Below, in pieces: positions 8,233 through 16,735 of a DNA stretch of 41,028 nucleotides. Every line of letters starts with the position of its first letter. Within the stretch, counting starts at the first letter, position 1. The notes under the pieces are model-generated. The model was not told where the DNA came from. It saw only the letters and a list, made by a program, of their open reading frames with translations, and searched no databases. The stretch comes from Chitinophagaceae bacterium (lineage in GTDB: Bacteria > Bacteroidota > Bacteroidia > Chitinophagales > Chitinophagaceae): the NCBI GenBank assembly GCA_947483415.1, contig CANKLV010000003.1, positions 1-41,028 on the forward strand, given 5' to 3'. Position numbers and translations under genes: made by a program.

Positions 8233-8916
8233 ATGATTTACAAACGTACCCTAATTTGTTTTTTGACCATATTCGTCTTTATAATTGCTTGCAACTCAGA
8301 TTACACTTCAAAAAAGAAAGGATATTTCGACATTTCACTTCCTAATCATATCTATCAAGCTTTTGAAAGAGCAGATTTTCCTTACGATTTTGAATACCCA
8401 ACTTATGGTAAAATTGCTCAAGACAGTACATATTTTGATGTTAATCCAGAAAATAAATATTGGATAAATGTAGAATTCCCTGATTACAATGCGCGTTTGT
8501 TTTTAAGCTACAAAAAAATTGGCGGTAAAGCATTGTATAAATTAAAGCAAGCAGACGGTACATACAAAGACTCAATGGGTATTAATCAATTTCAATTGTT
8601 GATAAATGATGCGTTTAATTTAACCAACAAAAACGATGTAATTGCCAGTTCAATTATGGATAGCGCAATGGTTACGCCAAATAATATCAATGGGGTGTTT
8701 TTTACAGTCGGTGGAAATGCAGCTACTGCGCATCAGTTTTTCTTAACGGATACAACTTCAAACTTTATTCGTGGCGCTTTGTATTTTGATGCCAGCCCCA
8801 ATGCCGATTCAATAAAACCTGTTCAACAATTTTTGCGAAAAGACATAGAACATCTCATCAATACTTTTAAATGGAAAAATGGCAATAACAATACAATTAC
8901 TGGTAAAAAAATATAG
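8233..8916 (+). CDS. gldD: Gliding motility lipoprotein GldD
   Basis: The 227-residue protein has a lipoprotein signal peptide with Cys near residue 16 (F-I-I-A-C). It is followed by the family pattern of an aromatic-rich start (G-Y-F-D-I-S-L-P) and F-P-Y-D-F-E-Y-P-T-Y-G-K-I, then N-P-E-N-K-Y-W-I-N-V-E-F-P and a GG-containing central segment. GldD is required in Bacteroidota for gliding and for type IX secretion; its biochemical action is not known. It overlaps no other gene and follows gldE by 9 bases, an arrangement conserved across the phylum. Confidence 0.9.
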   Translation: MIYKRTLICFLTIFVFIIACNSDYTSKKKGYFDISLPNHIYQAFERADFPYDFEYPTYGKIAQDSTYFDVNPENKYWINVEFPDYNARLFLSYKKIGGKALYKLKQADGTYKDSMGINQFQLLINDAFNLTNKNDVIASSIMDSAMVTPNNINGVFFTVGGNAATAHQFFLTDTTSNFIRGALYFDASPNADSIKPVQQFLRKDIEHLINTFKWKNGNNNTITGKKI

Positions 8917-8952
8917 CCCAATAAACTTTACTTTCTATTCCTTATTCCAACG

Positions 8953-8960
8953 TATTTTTG
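8953..8960 (+). promoter_or_regulatory. -7 promoter box of the DUF3109 gene, next to its start codon
   Basis: TATTTTTG is a full match to the Bacteroidota -7 box TAnnTTTG. Only CACC separates it from the ATG at 8965, so transcription should begin at or within a base or two of the start codon. No good -33 element is visible. Confidence 0.6.
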
Positions 8961-8964
8961 CACC

Positions 8965-9600
8965 ATGATAGCCATAGATAATGTATTGCTAAGCGACAAA
9001 ATAATAAGCGATCAATTTGTTTGCGATTTAACAAAATGCAAGGGGGCTTGCTGTGTTGATGGTGATGCGGGTGCGCCACTAGATCGTAAAGAACTTAAAG
9101 AAATTGATGCTGTTTTTGATGCTGTTTATCCTTATTTGAATGAGGAAAGTAAAAAAGAAATCGAACTTCAGGGACGATTTATTTACGATAAAGAATTTGG
9201 TTGGGTTACGCCAACAATTAAAAGTAAAGTTTGCGTTTACGGAATTATTGATGATGCAGGAATTGTAAAATGCGGGATAGAGCAAGCTTATTTAGATGGA
9301 AAAGTTTCCTGGAAAAAACCAATCAGCTGCCATCTTTATCCAATTATTGCTAAAAAAAGTAAAGATGGGATAACCGAATTCGCTAATTATGAGCCTCGCG
9401 AAGATCATTGCAAAGCGGCCTGCTCGCTTGGAAAAAAACTAAAAGTACCTGTTTACGAATTTTTAAAAGAACCCTTAATTCGTAAGTTTGGCTTCGATTT
9501 TTACGAAGCATTAGAGGCGACAGCACAACATTTGAAAAAAGAAAATGGAAGCCCCCATCCCCAAACCCTTCCCCCGAAAGGTGAAGGGGGTCAAATCTAA
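8965..9600 (+). CDS. DUF3109 family cysteine-rich protein with a repeat-derived tail
   Basis: The 211-residue protein matches DUF3109, a cytoplasmic family widespread in Bacteroidota. The conserved opening M-I-A-I-D-N-V-L and the cluster Cys20, Cys25, Cys29, Cys30 (C-D-L-T-K-C-K-G-A-C-C) fix the start. Further cysteines occur in V-C-V-Y-G-I, K-C-G-I, S-C-H-L-Y-P-I and H-C-K-A-A-C. The pattern suggests a metal or Fe-S site, though no activity is established. The family's natural end appears to be near residue 195. The last 15 residues, rich in Pro and Gly (P-H-P-Q-T-L-P-P-K-G-E-G), are encoded by a GC-rich palindromic repeat that has run into the gene. Confidence 0.87.
   Translation: MIAIDNVLLSDKIISDQFVCDLTKCKGACCVDGDAGAPLDRKELKEIDAVFDAVYPYLNEESKKEIELQGRFIYDKEFGWVTPTIKSKVCVYGIIDDAGIVKCGIEQAYLDGKVSWKKPISCHLYPIIAKKSKDGITEFANYEPREDHCKAACSLGKKLKVPVYEFLKEPLIRKFGFDFYEALEATAQHLKKENGSPHPQTLPPKGEGGQI
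9551..9592. repeat. GC-rich palindromic repeat inside the end of the DUF3109 gene
   Basis: This C/G-rich element stands out from AT-rich surroundings. Self-complementary arms are CCCTTC (9566-9571) with GAAGGG (9583-9588), or CCCCC (9571-9575) with GGGGG (9586-9590). It resembles the short dispersed palindromic repeats of many Chitinophagaceae genomes, and it may also act as a terminator-like hairpin. Confidence 0.65.
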
Positions 9601-9634
9601 TTCTGAATTTGATTTCGTTCCGGATTAAGCTTTC

Positions 9635-9658
9635 AACACCAAACACCAAACACCAAAC
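9635..9658 (+). repeat. Heptamer tandem repeat (AACACCA)x3
   Basis: Three exact tandem copies of AACACCA plus a partial fourth (AAC) lie just upstream of the OXA-like gene, ending 13 bases before its ATG. The spacing could vary by strand slippage. Confidence 0.8.
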
Positions 9659-9671
9659 GTAAAAATAAAAA

Positions 9672-10484
9672 ATGAAAAAAACTTTCCCCCATTTACCCTT
9701 TGCTTTATTTGCTTTGGTGATTTTATCTGTTAGTGGCTGCTCCGTAAATAAAGCCAAAATCGACAATGATTTAAAATCATTCTTTGATGATAAAAAAGTT
9801 GAAGGATGCTTTACGATGTTAGACAATGCTACCGGAGAAATTACGGTGTATAATATGGGCTTAGATACCATGCGTTTTCTACCCGCTGAAACTTTTGATG
9901 TTTTAAACGGAATGATTGCTCTACATACAGGTGTGTTGACAGACGAAAAAATGAATCTTAATATTTCGAATTTGGATTCAAATAATGTGTCAAAAAATTT
10001 AAACATTACAGAAGCGTTTAAATCTAATTCACTTCCTTTTTTTCAACAAGTTGCAAAAAATATAGGATACGATACATTGCAAAGTTGGGTGGATAGCGTT
10101 TCTTATGGAAATAAAAAGTTGGGTGAACAAGTTGATCAATCTTGGATAAATAACACAACAAAAATTTCACCAGATGAACAACTTGGCTTCATGAAGCATT
10201 TATACTTTGATCAACTTCCCTTTAGAAAATCGGTTCATACCAGTATGAAAGAGTTGATGGTGGTCAATGATAACACCGACTATAAGTTATCTTACAAGAC
10301 TGGAACTGGAAAAAACGAAAAAAATGAAAATATTGGTTGGACAATTGGATGGATTGAAGAGAACAGGCATGTATATTTCTTTGTGACACTTTTGAAATCC
10401 AACAAAGAAGAATTGAAAAAAAATAGTGTAGACATTACAAACTCAATTTTAAGTCATTACGGATTCTTTAAAGGAAAAAAATAA
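9672..10484 (+). CDS. Class D beta-lactamase-fold lipoprotein with a degenerate active site
   Basis: The 270-residue protein has a lipoprotein signal (V-S-G-C, Cys23). The rest follows the order of class D (OXA) enzymes: G-C-F-T-M-L-D (45-51), R-F-L-P-A then N-G-M-I-A-L-H-T-G-V, P-F-F-Q-Q-V-A-K-N-I-G (122-132), Y-G-N (145-147), S-W-I-N (157-160), K-T-G (209-211) and I-G-W-T-I-G-W (221-227). In real OXA enzymes P-A is followed by S-x-x-K, the catalytic Ser and carboxylated Lys. Here that tetrad is Glu73-Thr74-Phe75-Asp76, and the S-x-V Ser appears as Asn119. It should not hydrolyse beta-lactams by the usual mechanism and may bind peptidoglycan fragments or be structural. The frame is intact. 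It ends 4 bases before ispG, so the two are probably cotranscribed. Confidence 0.78.
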   Translation: MKKTFPHLPFALFALVILSVSGCSVNKAKIDNDLKSFFDDKKVEGCFTMLDNATGEITVYNMGLDTMRFLPAETFDVLNGMIALHTGVLTDEKMNLNISNLDSNNVSKNLNITEAFKSNSLPFFQQVAKNIGYDTLQSWVDSVSYGNKKLGEQVDQSWINNTTKISPDEQLGFMKHLYFDQLPFRKSVHTSMKELMVVNDNTDYKLSYKTGTGKNEKNENIGWTIGWIEENRHVYFFVTLLKSNKEELKKNSVDITNSILSHYGFFKGKK

Positions 10485-10488
10485 TATT

Positions 10489-12462
10489 ATGCAATTGTAT
10501 TGCGAATCATTAACAACGTACAAAAGATTGCCAACACGTGAAGTGAAAATTGGTAATTTAATCATTGGTGGAAATAATCCTATTCGGGTGCAAACCATGA
10601 CTACTACTGATACAATGGATACTGAAGCTACCGTTGAACAAACTATTCGATGTATTGAAGTGGGTGCTGAGTTGGTGAGAATTACAGCACCTTCAAAAAA
10701 AGAAGCAGAAAATTTACAACTCATAAAAGATGCGTTAAGAAGTAGAGGCTACGATACACCGTTAGTTGCGGATATTCATTTCACGCCTAACGCTGCCGAA
10801 ATCGCTGCAAAGATTGTAGAGAAAGTTCGCGTAAATCCGGGCAATTATGTAGATAAGAAAAAGTTTGAACAAATTGATTATACTGATGAGGAATATCTCG
10901 AAGAAATAGAAAGAATCAGAGAACGTTTTACCCCGCTGGTGTTGATTTGTAAAGAACACGGCACCGCAATGCGCATCGGCACAAATCATGGTAGCTTGAG
11001 CGATCGTATCATGAGCCGTTATGGCGATACCGCAATTGGAATGGTTGAAAGCGCGATGGAGTTTTTAAGAATTGCTCGAAGCGAAGACTATCACAATATT
11101 GTGCTGAGTATGAAAAGCAGCAACCCTCAGGTAATGGTTCAAGCGTATCGATTATTGATTAGTCATATGATGCAAGAGTTTGGCGAATGTTATCCTTTGC
11201 ATCTTGGTGTTACAGAAGCTGGTGATGGTGAAGATGGAAGAATTAAATCTGCTATTGGCATTGGCACTTTATTAGAAGATGGAATTGGCGATACCATTCG
11301 GATATCCTTAACCGAAGACCCCGAATTTGAAATACCGGTTTGTAAAGATTTGATTGAGCGCTATCAAAAAAGAAATGCTTCAAACTTATCAAATGTTCCA
11401 AGTATTGAAAAACTAATTTTAAATCCGTTTGAATATTGCAGAAGAAATAGTTTTGAAGTTGGTAATATCGGTTCGAAAAATGTTCCAGTTGTAATTGCTG
11501 ATTATAATAAACACAGTGAATTACAACCCAATGATTTAAAAGAAATTGGATATTATTATGATGAAGCTACAGACAAATGGACAATAGCGGATACGGCAGC
11601 AGATTATATTTTTTGTAAAAAAGAACCTGATTTTAAATTGCCCGGCACGCTTAATGTGTTATTGAATTATTCCGACTGGCAATTGGCTTCCGACAAAGAA
11701 AAATGCAGCCCACTTCTTACAGATGCTGAATACTTAAATGTTACAGATTCAAAATCGAACACGTTAAATTTTGTGATGATTGATTGTTATTCTGATGGAT
11801 ATAACACGGATAAAATCCAACCTGTTTTTGAAAAATTAAAAACAGATCATACGGCTATTATTTGTTTGAGTTCAATGAATGAAAACGCTGTTCAATCCAT
11901 CCGAAGCATGTTTGTGGAGTTGATGAAGAACGATATAAAAAATCCGGTAATTATCATTTGCGATAGTAATCATTCAACAACCGATAAAAGTTTAATTCAT
12001 TACGCAGTAGAAACCGGAGCGTTGCTAATTGACGGACTAGGTGATGGTGTTTGTTTCGGTTATCATTATTCAAATCCAGAGATTAAAACACCTTTGTCCT
12101 TGCTTAATTCAATTGCCTTTGGCATTTTGCAAGCCGCACGAACAAGGATTTCAAAAACAGAATATATCAGTTGCCCAAGCTGTGGCAGAACACTTTTTGA
12201 TTTACAAGAAACTACCGCAAAAATCAGGGCTGTCACGAATCATTTAAAAGGCGTAAAAATTGCCATCATGGGTTGTATTGTAAATGGGCCTGGTGAAATG
12301 GCAGATGCTGATTTTGGCTATGTTGGAAGTGGTGTTGGAAAAATTACTTTGTATAAAGGAAAGGAAATTGTGAAAAGAAATGTAAACAGCGATGTAGCCG
12401 TTGAAGAATTGATTCTATTATTGAAAGAAAATAATGCTTGGGTAGAAACGACCAAGCTATAA
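10489..12462 (+). CDS. ispG: 4-hydroxy-3-methylbut-2-enyl diphosphate synthase, long form
   Basis: The enzyme makes HMBPP from MEcPP in the non-mevalonate isoprenoid pathway. The N-terminal TIM-barrel is recognisable (Y-K-R-L-P-T-R-E-V-K-I-G; P-L-V-A-D-I-H-F; R-I-G-T-N-H-G-S-L). The C-terminal [4Fe-4S] domain has C-P-S-C-G-R-T with Cys562 and Cys565, and G-C-I-V-N-G-P-G-E with Cys596 and Glu603. At 657 residues it has the extra domain (about 290-555) between barrel and cluster domains that is typical of Bacteroidota, Chlamydiae and plants. All cluster ligands are present, so it should be active. nadB follows after 15 bases. Confidence 0.95.
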   Translation: MQLYCESLTTYKRLPTREVKIGNLIIGGNNPIRVQTMTTTDTMDTEATVEQTIRCIEVGAELVRITAPSKKEAENLQLIKDALRSRGYDTPLVADIHFTPNAAEIAAKIVEKVRVNPGNYVDKKKFEQIDYTDEEYLEEIERIRERFTPLVLICKEHGTAMRIGTNHGSLSDRIMSRYGDTAIGMVESAMEFLRIARSEDYHNIVLSMKSSNPQVMVQAYRLLISHMMQEFGECYPLHLGVTEAGDGEDGRIKSAIGIGTLLEDGIGDTIRISLTEDPEFEIPVCKDLIERYQKRNASNLSNVPSIEKLILNPFEYCRRNSFEVGNIGSKNVPVVIADYNKHSELQPNDLKEIGYYYDEATDKWTIADTAADYIFCKKEPDFKLPGTLNVLLNYSDWQLASDKEKCSPLLTDAEYLNVTDSKSNTLNFVMIDCYSDGYNTDKIQPVFEKLKTDHTAIICLSSMNENAVQSIRSMFVELMKNDIKNPVIIICDSNHSTTDKSLIHYAVETGALLIDGLGDGVCFGYHYSNPEIKTPLSLLNSIAFGILQAARTRISKTEYISCPSCGRTLFDLQETTAKIRAVTNHLKGVKIAIMGCIVNGPGEMADADFGYVGSGVGKITLYKGKEIVKRNVNSDVAVEELILLLKENNAWVETTKL

Positions 12463-12477
12463 TAATTAAACATACAA

Positions 12478-14079
12478 ATGATACAAACTGATTTTTTAGT
12501 GATTGGATCTGGCATTGCAGGGTTGACCTATGCACTAAAAATAGCGCAAGATTTTCCAAGTAAAAAAATAACCATTCTTACCAAAGCCAACTCCGACGAA
12601 ACCAATACCAAATATGCTCAAGGCGGAATTGCTGCAGTGATGAATCTGGATGCAGATAGTTTTAACAAACATATTGAAGATACTTTAATTGCAGGCGATG
12701 GAATATGCAATGAAAAAGTAGTTGAATTGGTGGTGAAAGAAGGCGTTGACCGAATTGAGGAAATGATTTCATGGGGTGCAGAATTTGATAAGCATGAAGG
12801 CGGAGATTTTAAATTAGGCAAAGAAGGGGGACATAGTGAAAATAGAATCCTTCATCACAAAGATATTACGGGTTTGGAAATGGAAAGAGCGCTTCTCGAA
12901 TCCATAAAAAAGCATAAGAATATAGAATTAATTAGCCATTGTTTTGTGTTGGATTTAATTACACAACATCACCTTGGATATTTGGTTACTAAATCAACGC
13001 CTGATATAGAATGCTATGGCGTTTATGTTTTAAATCTTGAAAATAAAAAAGCAGAAAAAATTATTTCTAAAACCACCATGCTTGCTACTGGCGGCAATGG
13101 GCAAGTGTATAGAACAACTACAAATCCTACAATAGCTACTGGTGATGGTGTTGCCATGGTTTATCGTGCAAAAGGAAGAATAGAAAATATGGAATTTATT
13201 CAGTTTCATCCAACTGCATTGTATGAAGCTGGTGTAAAAGGTCATTCGTTTCTCATAACGGAAGCGGTTAGGGGCGATGGTGCTATTTTGAGAAATTCAA
13301 ATGGAGAAGCCTTTATGCAGAAATATGATGCACGTAAAGATTTGGCGCCAAGAGATATTGTAGCAAGGGCAATTGATCAGGAAATGAAAATTAACGGAAC
13401 CGAGTTTGTTTATCTTGATTGCAGAGAAATGGATCAAGAGAACTTCAAAGCGCATTTCCCTAACATCACCAATAAATGTTTAAGCATAGGCATTGATGTT
13501 GCTAAAGATTTAATTCCTGTTGCTCCAGCAGCGCATTACAGCTGTGGTGGCGTAAAAACAGATGAATGGGGTAGAACGTCAATAAAAAATTTATTTGCTA
13601 CTGGAGAATGCGGCAGTACTGGTTTACATGGCGCAAATCGTTTGGCGAGTAATTCATTGCTTGAAGCCATGGTTTTTGCACATCGAAGTTATTTGGCAGC
13701 ATCAAAAGAAATTGAACAAATCACTTATAGAAGCGATATCCCCGATTGGAATATGGAAGGTACAACCGCGCCAAAAGAAATGATTTTAATTACCCAAAGT
13801 TTGAAGGAGCTTAAATTGTTGATGAGTGATTATGTTGGTATTGTAAGAAATGACGAACGTTTACAAAGAGCCAATTGTAGATTAGACTTGCTCCATGATG
13901 AAACAGAAAGATTGTATGAAAAAACAGAAGTTTCTCCACAGCTTTGCGAACTCAGAAATATGATTACTGTTGCTTACCTAATAGTAAAAAGTGCGGAACT
14001 CCGAAAAGAAAGCAGGGGCTTACATTTCAATACAGACTATCCTTATAAAAACACATTGTTACAAAATACCGTACTCTAA
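12478..14079 (+). CDS. nadB: L-aspartate oxidase
   Basis: The 533-residue flavoenzyme oxidises L-aspartate to iminoaspartate, the first step of NAD synthesis. The FAD motif is G10-S-G-I-A-G15 near the N-terminus. The family segments K-Y-A-Q-G-G-I-A-A, the H-S-E-N-R-I-L-H-H substrate loop, E-F-I-Q-F-H-P-T-A-L-Y, H-Y-S-C-G-G-V and T-G-E-C-G-S-T-G-L-H-G-A-N-R-L-A-S-N-S are all present. The C-terminal helical domain ends with the usual R-E-S-R-G-L-H region. nadA and nadC are not in the window. The gene lies between ispG and the acyltransferase with 15- and 14-base gaps, suggesting an operon. Confidence 0.95.
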   Translation: MIQTDFLVIGSGIAGLTYALKIAQDFPSKKITILTKANSDETNTKYAQGGIAAVMNLDADSFNKHIEDTLIAGDGICNEKVVELVVKEGVDRIEEMISWGAEFDKHEGGDFKLGKEGGHSENRILHHKDITGLEMERALLESIKKHKNIELISHCFVLDLITQHHLGYLVTKSTPDIECYGVYVLNLENKKAEKIISKTTMLATGGNGQVYRTTTNPTIATGDGVAMVYRAKGRIENMEFIQFHPTALYEAGVKGHSFLITEAVRGDGAILRNSNGEAFMQKYDARKDLAPRDIVARAIDQEMKINGTEFVYLDCREMDQENFKAHFPNITNKCLSIGIDVAKDLIPVAPAAHYSCGGVKTDEWGRTSIKNLFATGECGSTGLHGANRLASNSLLEAMVFAHRSYLAASKEIEQITYRSDIPDWNMEGTTAPKEMILITQSLKELKLLMSDYVGIVRNDERLQRANCRLDLLHDETERLYEKTEVSPQLCELRNMITVAYLIVKSAELRKESRGLHFNTDYPYKNTLLQNTVL

Positions 14080-14093
14080 AACAATCTTTTTTT

Positions 14094-15002
14094 ATGTACC
14101 ATATCGTTTATGGCTTTTTTTATTTGATTTCATTACTGCCGTTTTTCATCCTTTATCGAATCAGTGACTTCTCCTATTTTATAGTATACTATGTTGTAAA
14201 ATATAGAAAAGATGTAGTGATGAATAATTTACAAATAGCCTTTCCTGAAAAATCTCTTTCAGAAAAAATACAAATTGCCAAAAAGTTCTACAAGAATTTT
14301 ACGGATACTTTTATTGAAACCATTAAAATGATCAGCATATCAGATAAAGGGTTTAATAAAATGGTTGATTCGGATTTAACTGAAGCCATTAAAATGGCTG
14401 AAACAGAAAAATCTATTCAGTTTCATGCTGGCCATCAATTTAATTGGGAATTGGCAAATTGGGTTATTGCTAGAGACATGCCGATTCCTTTTATTGGCAT
14501 TTATATGAAAATTGGAAGTCCTGCAATTAATAAAATATTTTATAATCTGCGTTCTAAAAAAGGAACAATTCTGGTATCAACACACGAGTTTAAAAATAAA
14601 ATGCATGCTCTTTTCAATAGTCAATATTGTATTGGATTGGCTGCCGATCAAAACCCTGCTCACGGATATAATGCCTATTGGCTAAACTTTTTTGGGAAGC
14701 CAGCGCCATTTGTAACTGGTCCCGAAAAAGGGGCAATCAAAAATAATACGGCTGTAATTTTTATAAAACTTATAAAAATTAAACGCGGAAAATATAAATT
14801 TGAAACCGAGGTTTTAATAGAAAATGTTTCGAATCTAAAAGAAGGCGAGTTAACCCGATTGTATCGCGATAAATTGGAAGAAATCATTCGTGATAATCCT
14901 GATAATTATTTATGGAGTCACCGCAGATGGAAATGGCCATACAAAAGTGAATATGCAGAAAAATGGATAGATGATGCGCCAATACCAACCGTTGAACTAT
15001 AA
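14094..15002 (+). CDS. Lysophospholipid/lipid A acyltransferase (LpxL/HtrB-like)
   Basis: The 302-residue protein has an N-terminal membrane anchor (about 1-36) and the acyltransferase signature H-x4-E as His114-Q-F-N-W-Glu119. Later blocks typical of the LpxL/LpxM family are G-L-A-A-D-Q-N-P (about 183-190), F-F-G-K-P-A-P-F and the ending W-S-H-R-R-W-K. It should add a secondary acyl chain to lipid A at the inner membrane. A related outlet in Bacteroidota is acylation of aminolipids, which sequence alone does not exclude. The 14-base gap to nadB suggests cotranscription. Confidence 0.87.
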   Translation: MYHIVYGFFYLISLLPFFILYRISDFSYFIVYYVVKYRKDVVMNNLQIAFPEKSLSEKIQIAKKFYKNFTDTFIETIKMISISDKGFNKMVDSDLTEAIKMAETEKSIQFHAGHQFNWELANWVIARDMPIPFIGIYMKIGSPAINKIFYNLRSKKGTILVSTHEFKNKMHALFNSQYCIGLAADQNPAHGYNAYWLNFFGKPAPFVTGPEKGAIKNNTAVIFIKLIKIKRGKYKFETEVLIENVSNLKEGELTRLYRDKLEEIIRDNPDNYLWSHRRWKWPYKSEYAEKWIDDAPIPTVEL

Positions 15003-15061
15003 ATAGTAATCGTTTATTTTCACTTTTAAATTATTAGCTTTACACTACATCAACGTTTTAA

Positions 15062-16093
15062 ATGTCCAAGGAAACAAAAAATACCAGCAAGGAAATCTTA
15101 CAATCTCCCGATAAGGAGTTTGAAAATAATATACGTCCGGGCTATATCAAAGAATTTAGCGGACAAGGTCAGATTATAGAAAACATCAGCATTTTTATAA
15201 AAGCATCTAAAATGCGTGGCGAAGCTTTGGACCATATTTTATTTCATGGCCCTCCAGGCTTAGGAAAAACAACGCTTTCGAGAATTGTAGCCAATGAGAT
15301 GGGTGTTAGCATTAAAGAAACTTCAGGTCCTGTAATTGAAAAGCCAGGAGATTTAGCGGGTTTACTCACCAATTTAGAACCCAATGATGTGTTGTTTATC
15401 GATGAGATTCATCGATTAAGCACGGTTGTGGAAGAATATCTCTATGCCGCTATGGAAGATTTTAGGATAGATATCATGATTGATAGCGGCCCAAATGCAA
15501 GAAGCGTGCAACTTACATTGAATCCTTTTACTTTAATCGGCGCTACTACAAGAAGCGGATTATTAACTTCGCCGTTGCTTTCAAGGTTTGGCATTAAATC
15601 GCGACTTGAATATTACGATTCAGAAACGTTGAAAAATATTTTGTTGAGAAGTGCTTCTATTTTAAATTCTAAAATCACCAGTGATGCGGCTGGTGAAATT
15701 GCCAGAAGAAGTAGGGGAACGCCTCGTATTGCCAATGGTTTATTGCGAAGGGTGCGTGATTTTGCGCAGGTTCTAGGTAATGGCGTTATTGATATGAATA
15801 TTACAGAACATGCATTGCGTTCGTTAAATGTTGATCAGTATGGATTAGATGATATGGACAATAGAATTTTAAGTACCATTATCGAAAAGTTTAAAGGAGG
15901 ACCTGTGGGCATTACTACAATTGCTACAGCTGTTGGCGAAGAACCCGGAACATTAGAAGAAGTGTATGAACCATTTTTAATTCAGGAAGGATTTATCATG
16001 CGGACGGCAAGAGGCAGAGAAGTAACTGAGAAAGCGTACAAGCATCTTGGAAAAATTCCACGTAAAAATGGAAATCAAATCGATTTATTTTAA
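15062..16093 (+). CDS. ruvB: Holliday junction branch migration helicase RuvB
   Basis: The 343-residue AAA+ motor has Walker A G-P-P-G-L-G-K-T (63-70), Walker B L-F-I-D-E-I-H (111-117), the sensor/arginine-finger block [18 protein letters not shown] and a C-terminal winged helix ([11 protein letters not shown] at the end). It drives branch migration with RuvA. ruvA and ruvC are not adjacent. A -7-like box (TAGCTTTA, 15035-15042, 7/8) suggests its own promoter. Confidence 0.96.
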   Translation: MSKETKNTSKEILQSPDKEFENNIRPGYIKEFSGQGQIIENISIFIKASKMRGEALDHILFHGPPGLGKTTLSRIVANEMGVSIKETSGPVIEKPGDLAGLLTNLEPNDVLFIDEIHRLSTVVEEYLYAAMEDFRIDIMIDSGPNARSVQLTLNPFTLIGATTRSGLLTSPLLSRFGIKSRLEYYDSETLKNILLRSASILNSKITSDAAGEIARRSRGTPRIANGLLRRVRDFAQVLGNGVIDMNITEHALRSLNVDQYGLDDMDNRILSTIIEKFKGGPVGITTIATAVGEEPGTLEEVYEPFLIQEGFIMRTARGREVTEKAYKHLGKIPRKNGNQIDLF

Positions 16094-16102
16094 GCCGATT
16101 TT

Positions 16103-16720
16103 TCAACCCCATAAATATCTGCAAGCATAGGTTCTGTATGGGCTCCATGATGACGCAATTTCAGCCATGCTTATTTTCATGTTTTTCTTATTGGAGTTGT
16201 CTATTTCAAATAAGGCGCACATTTTTTGTTGAATGCCCAAGTCGTCTACAGCAAATACATCTTCTCTTCCTAGCGCAAACATCAATATCATTTCTACTGT
16301 CCATCTTCCAACGCCTTTAATCTGAATAAGTAAATCGATTAACGTTTCATCATCCATTTTATTAAGCTTGCTATCCGTAAGTTTTTGCTCTAGAAAAAAA
16401 TTACAAACATTTAAAAGATAATTGGTTTTAGATTCAGACAAGCCTATTCCTTTTAACGTATCGAATGGGGTAGAAATGATTTCTTCTAAACTTGGTTTTT
16501 TGCTATCGTACAAATTTAAAAATCGCTGTTGAATAATCTTAGCCACTTTTGTACTCAATTGCTGACTGATGATTGAAAAACAAATCCACAAATAAATGTT
16601 TTTCTCTTTTTTTAAAACAATAGGATCTTGAATTGAAATGATTGATTTCAATTTTTTGTCTTTGTTCAAATGTTTGATATGGTCCAAAATGTAATAATGT
16701 TTAAATCCACTTTCCAGCAT
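16103..16720 (-). CDS. AlkA-like DNA-3-methyladenine glycosylase
   Basis: The 205-residue protein is a minimal HhH-GPD glycosylase of the DNA-3-methyladenine glycosylase II group, without the N-terminal domain of E. coli AlkA. The helix-hairpin-helix is at I-K-G-V-G-R-W-T (134-141). The second Asp of V-D-D-L-G (Asp160) occupies the catalytic position. I-S-Q-Q-L-S-T-K-V-A (51-60) is the conserved helix. It excises alkylated purines. The stop lies 9 bases from the ruvB stop on the other strand. The start is 15 bases after the cysS stop, so it is probably cotranscribed with cysS. Confidence 0.88.
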   Translation of the reverse strand: MLESGFKHYYILDHIKHLNKDKKLKSIISIQDPIVLKKEKNIYLWICFSIISQQLSTKVAKIIQQRFLNLYDSKKPSLEEIISTPFDTLKGIGLSESKTNYLLNVCNFFLEQKLTDSKLNKMDDETLIDLLIQIKGVGRWTVEMILMFALGREDVFAVDDLGIQQKMCALFEIDNSNKKNMKISMAEIASSWSPYRTYACRYLWG

Positions 16721-16735
16721 CTAGTATCCAGCAAA

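Noticed and set aside
9635-9658. Heptamer repeats as a CRISPR or origin element
   Set aside because: There are only three short tandem copies without spacers, and no DnaA-box-like pattern or cas gene nearby.
9383-10006. 207-codon minus-strand open frame
   Set aside because: It runs antisense to the DUF3109 and OXA-like genes, both of which have clear family matches, and its translation is low-quality.
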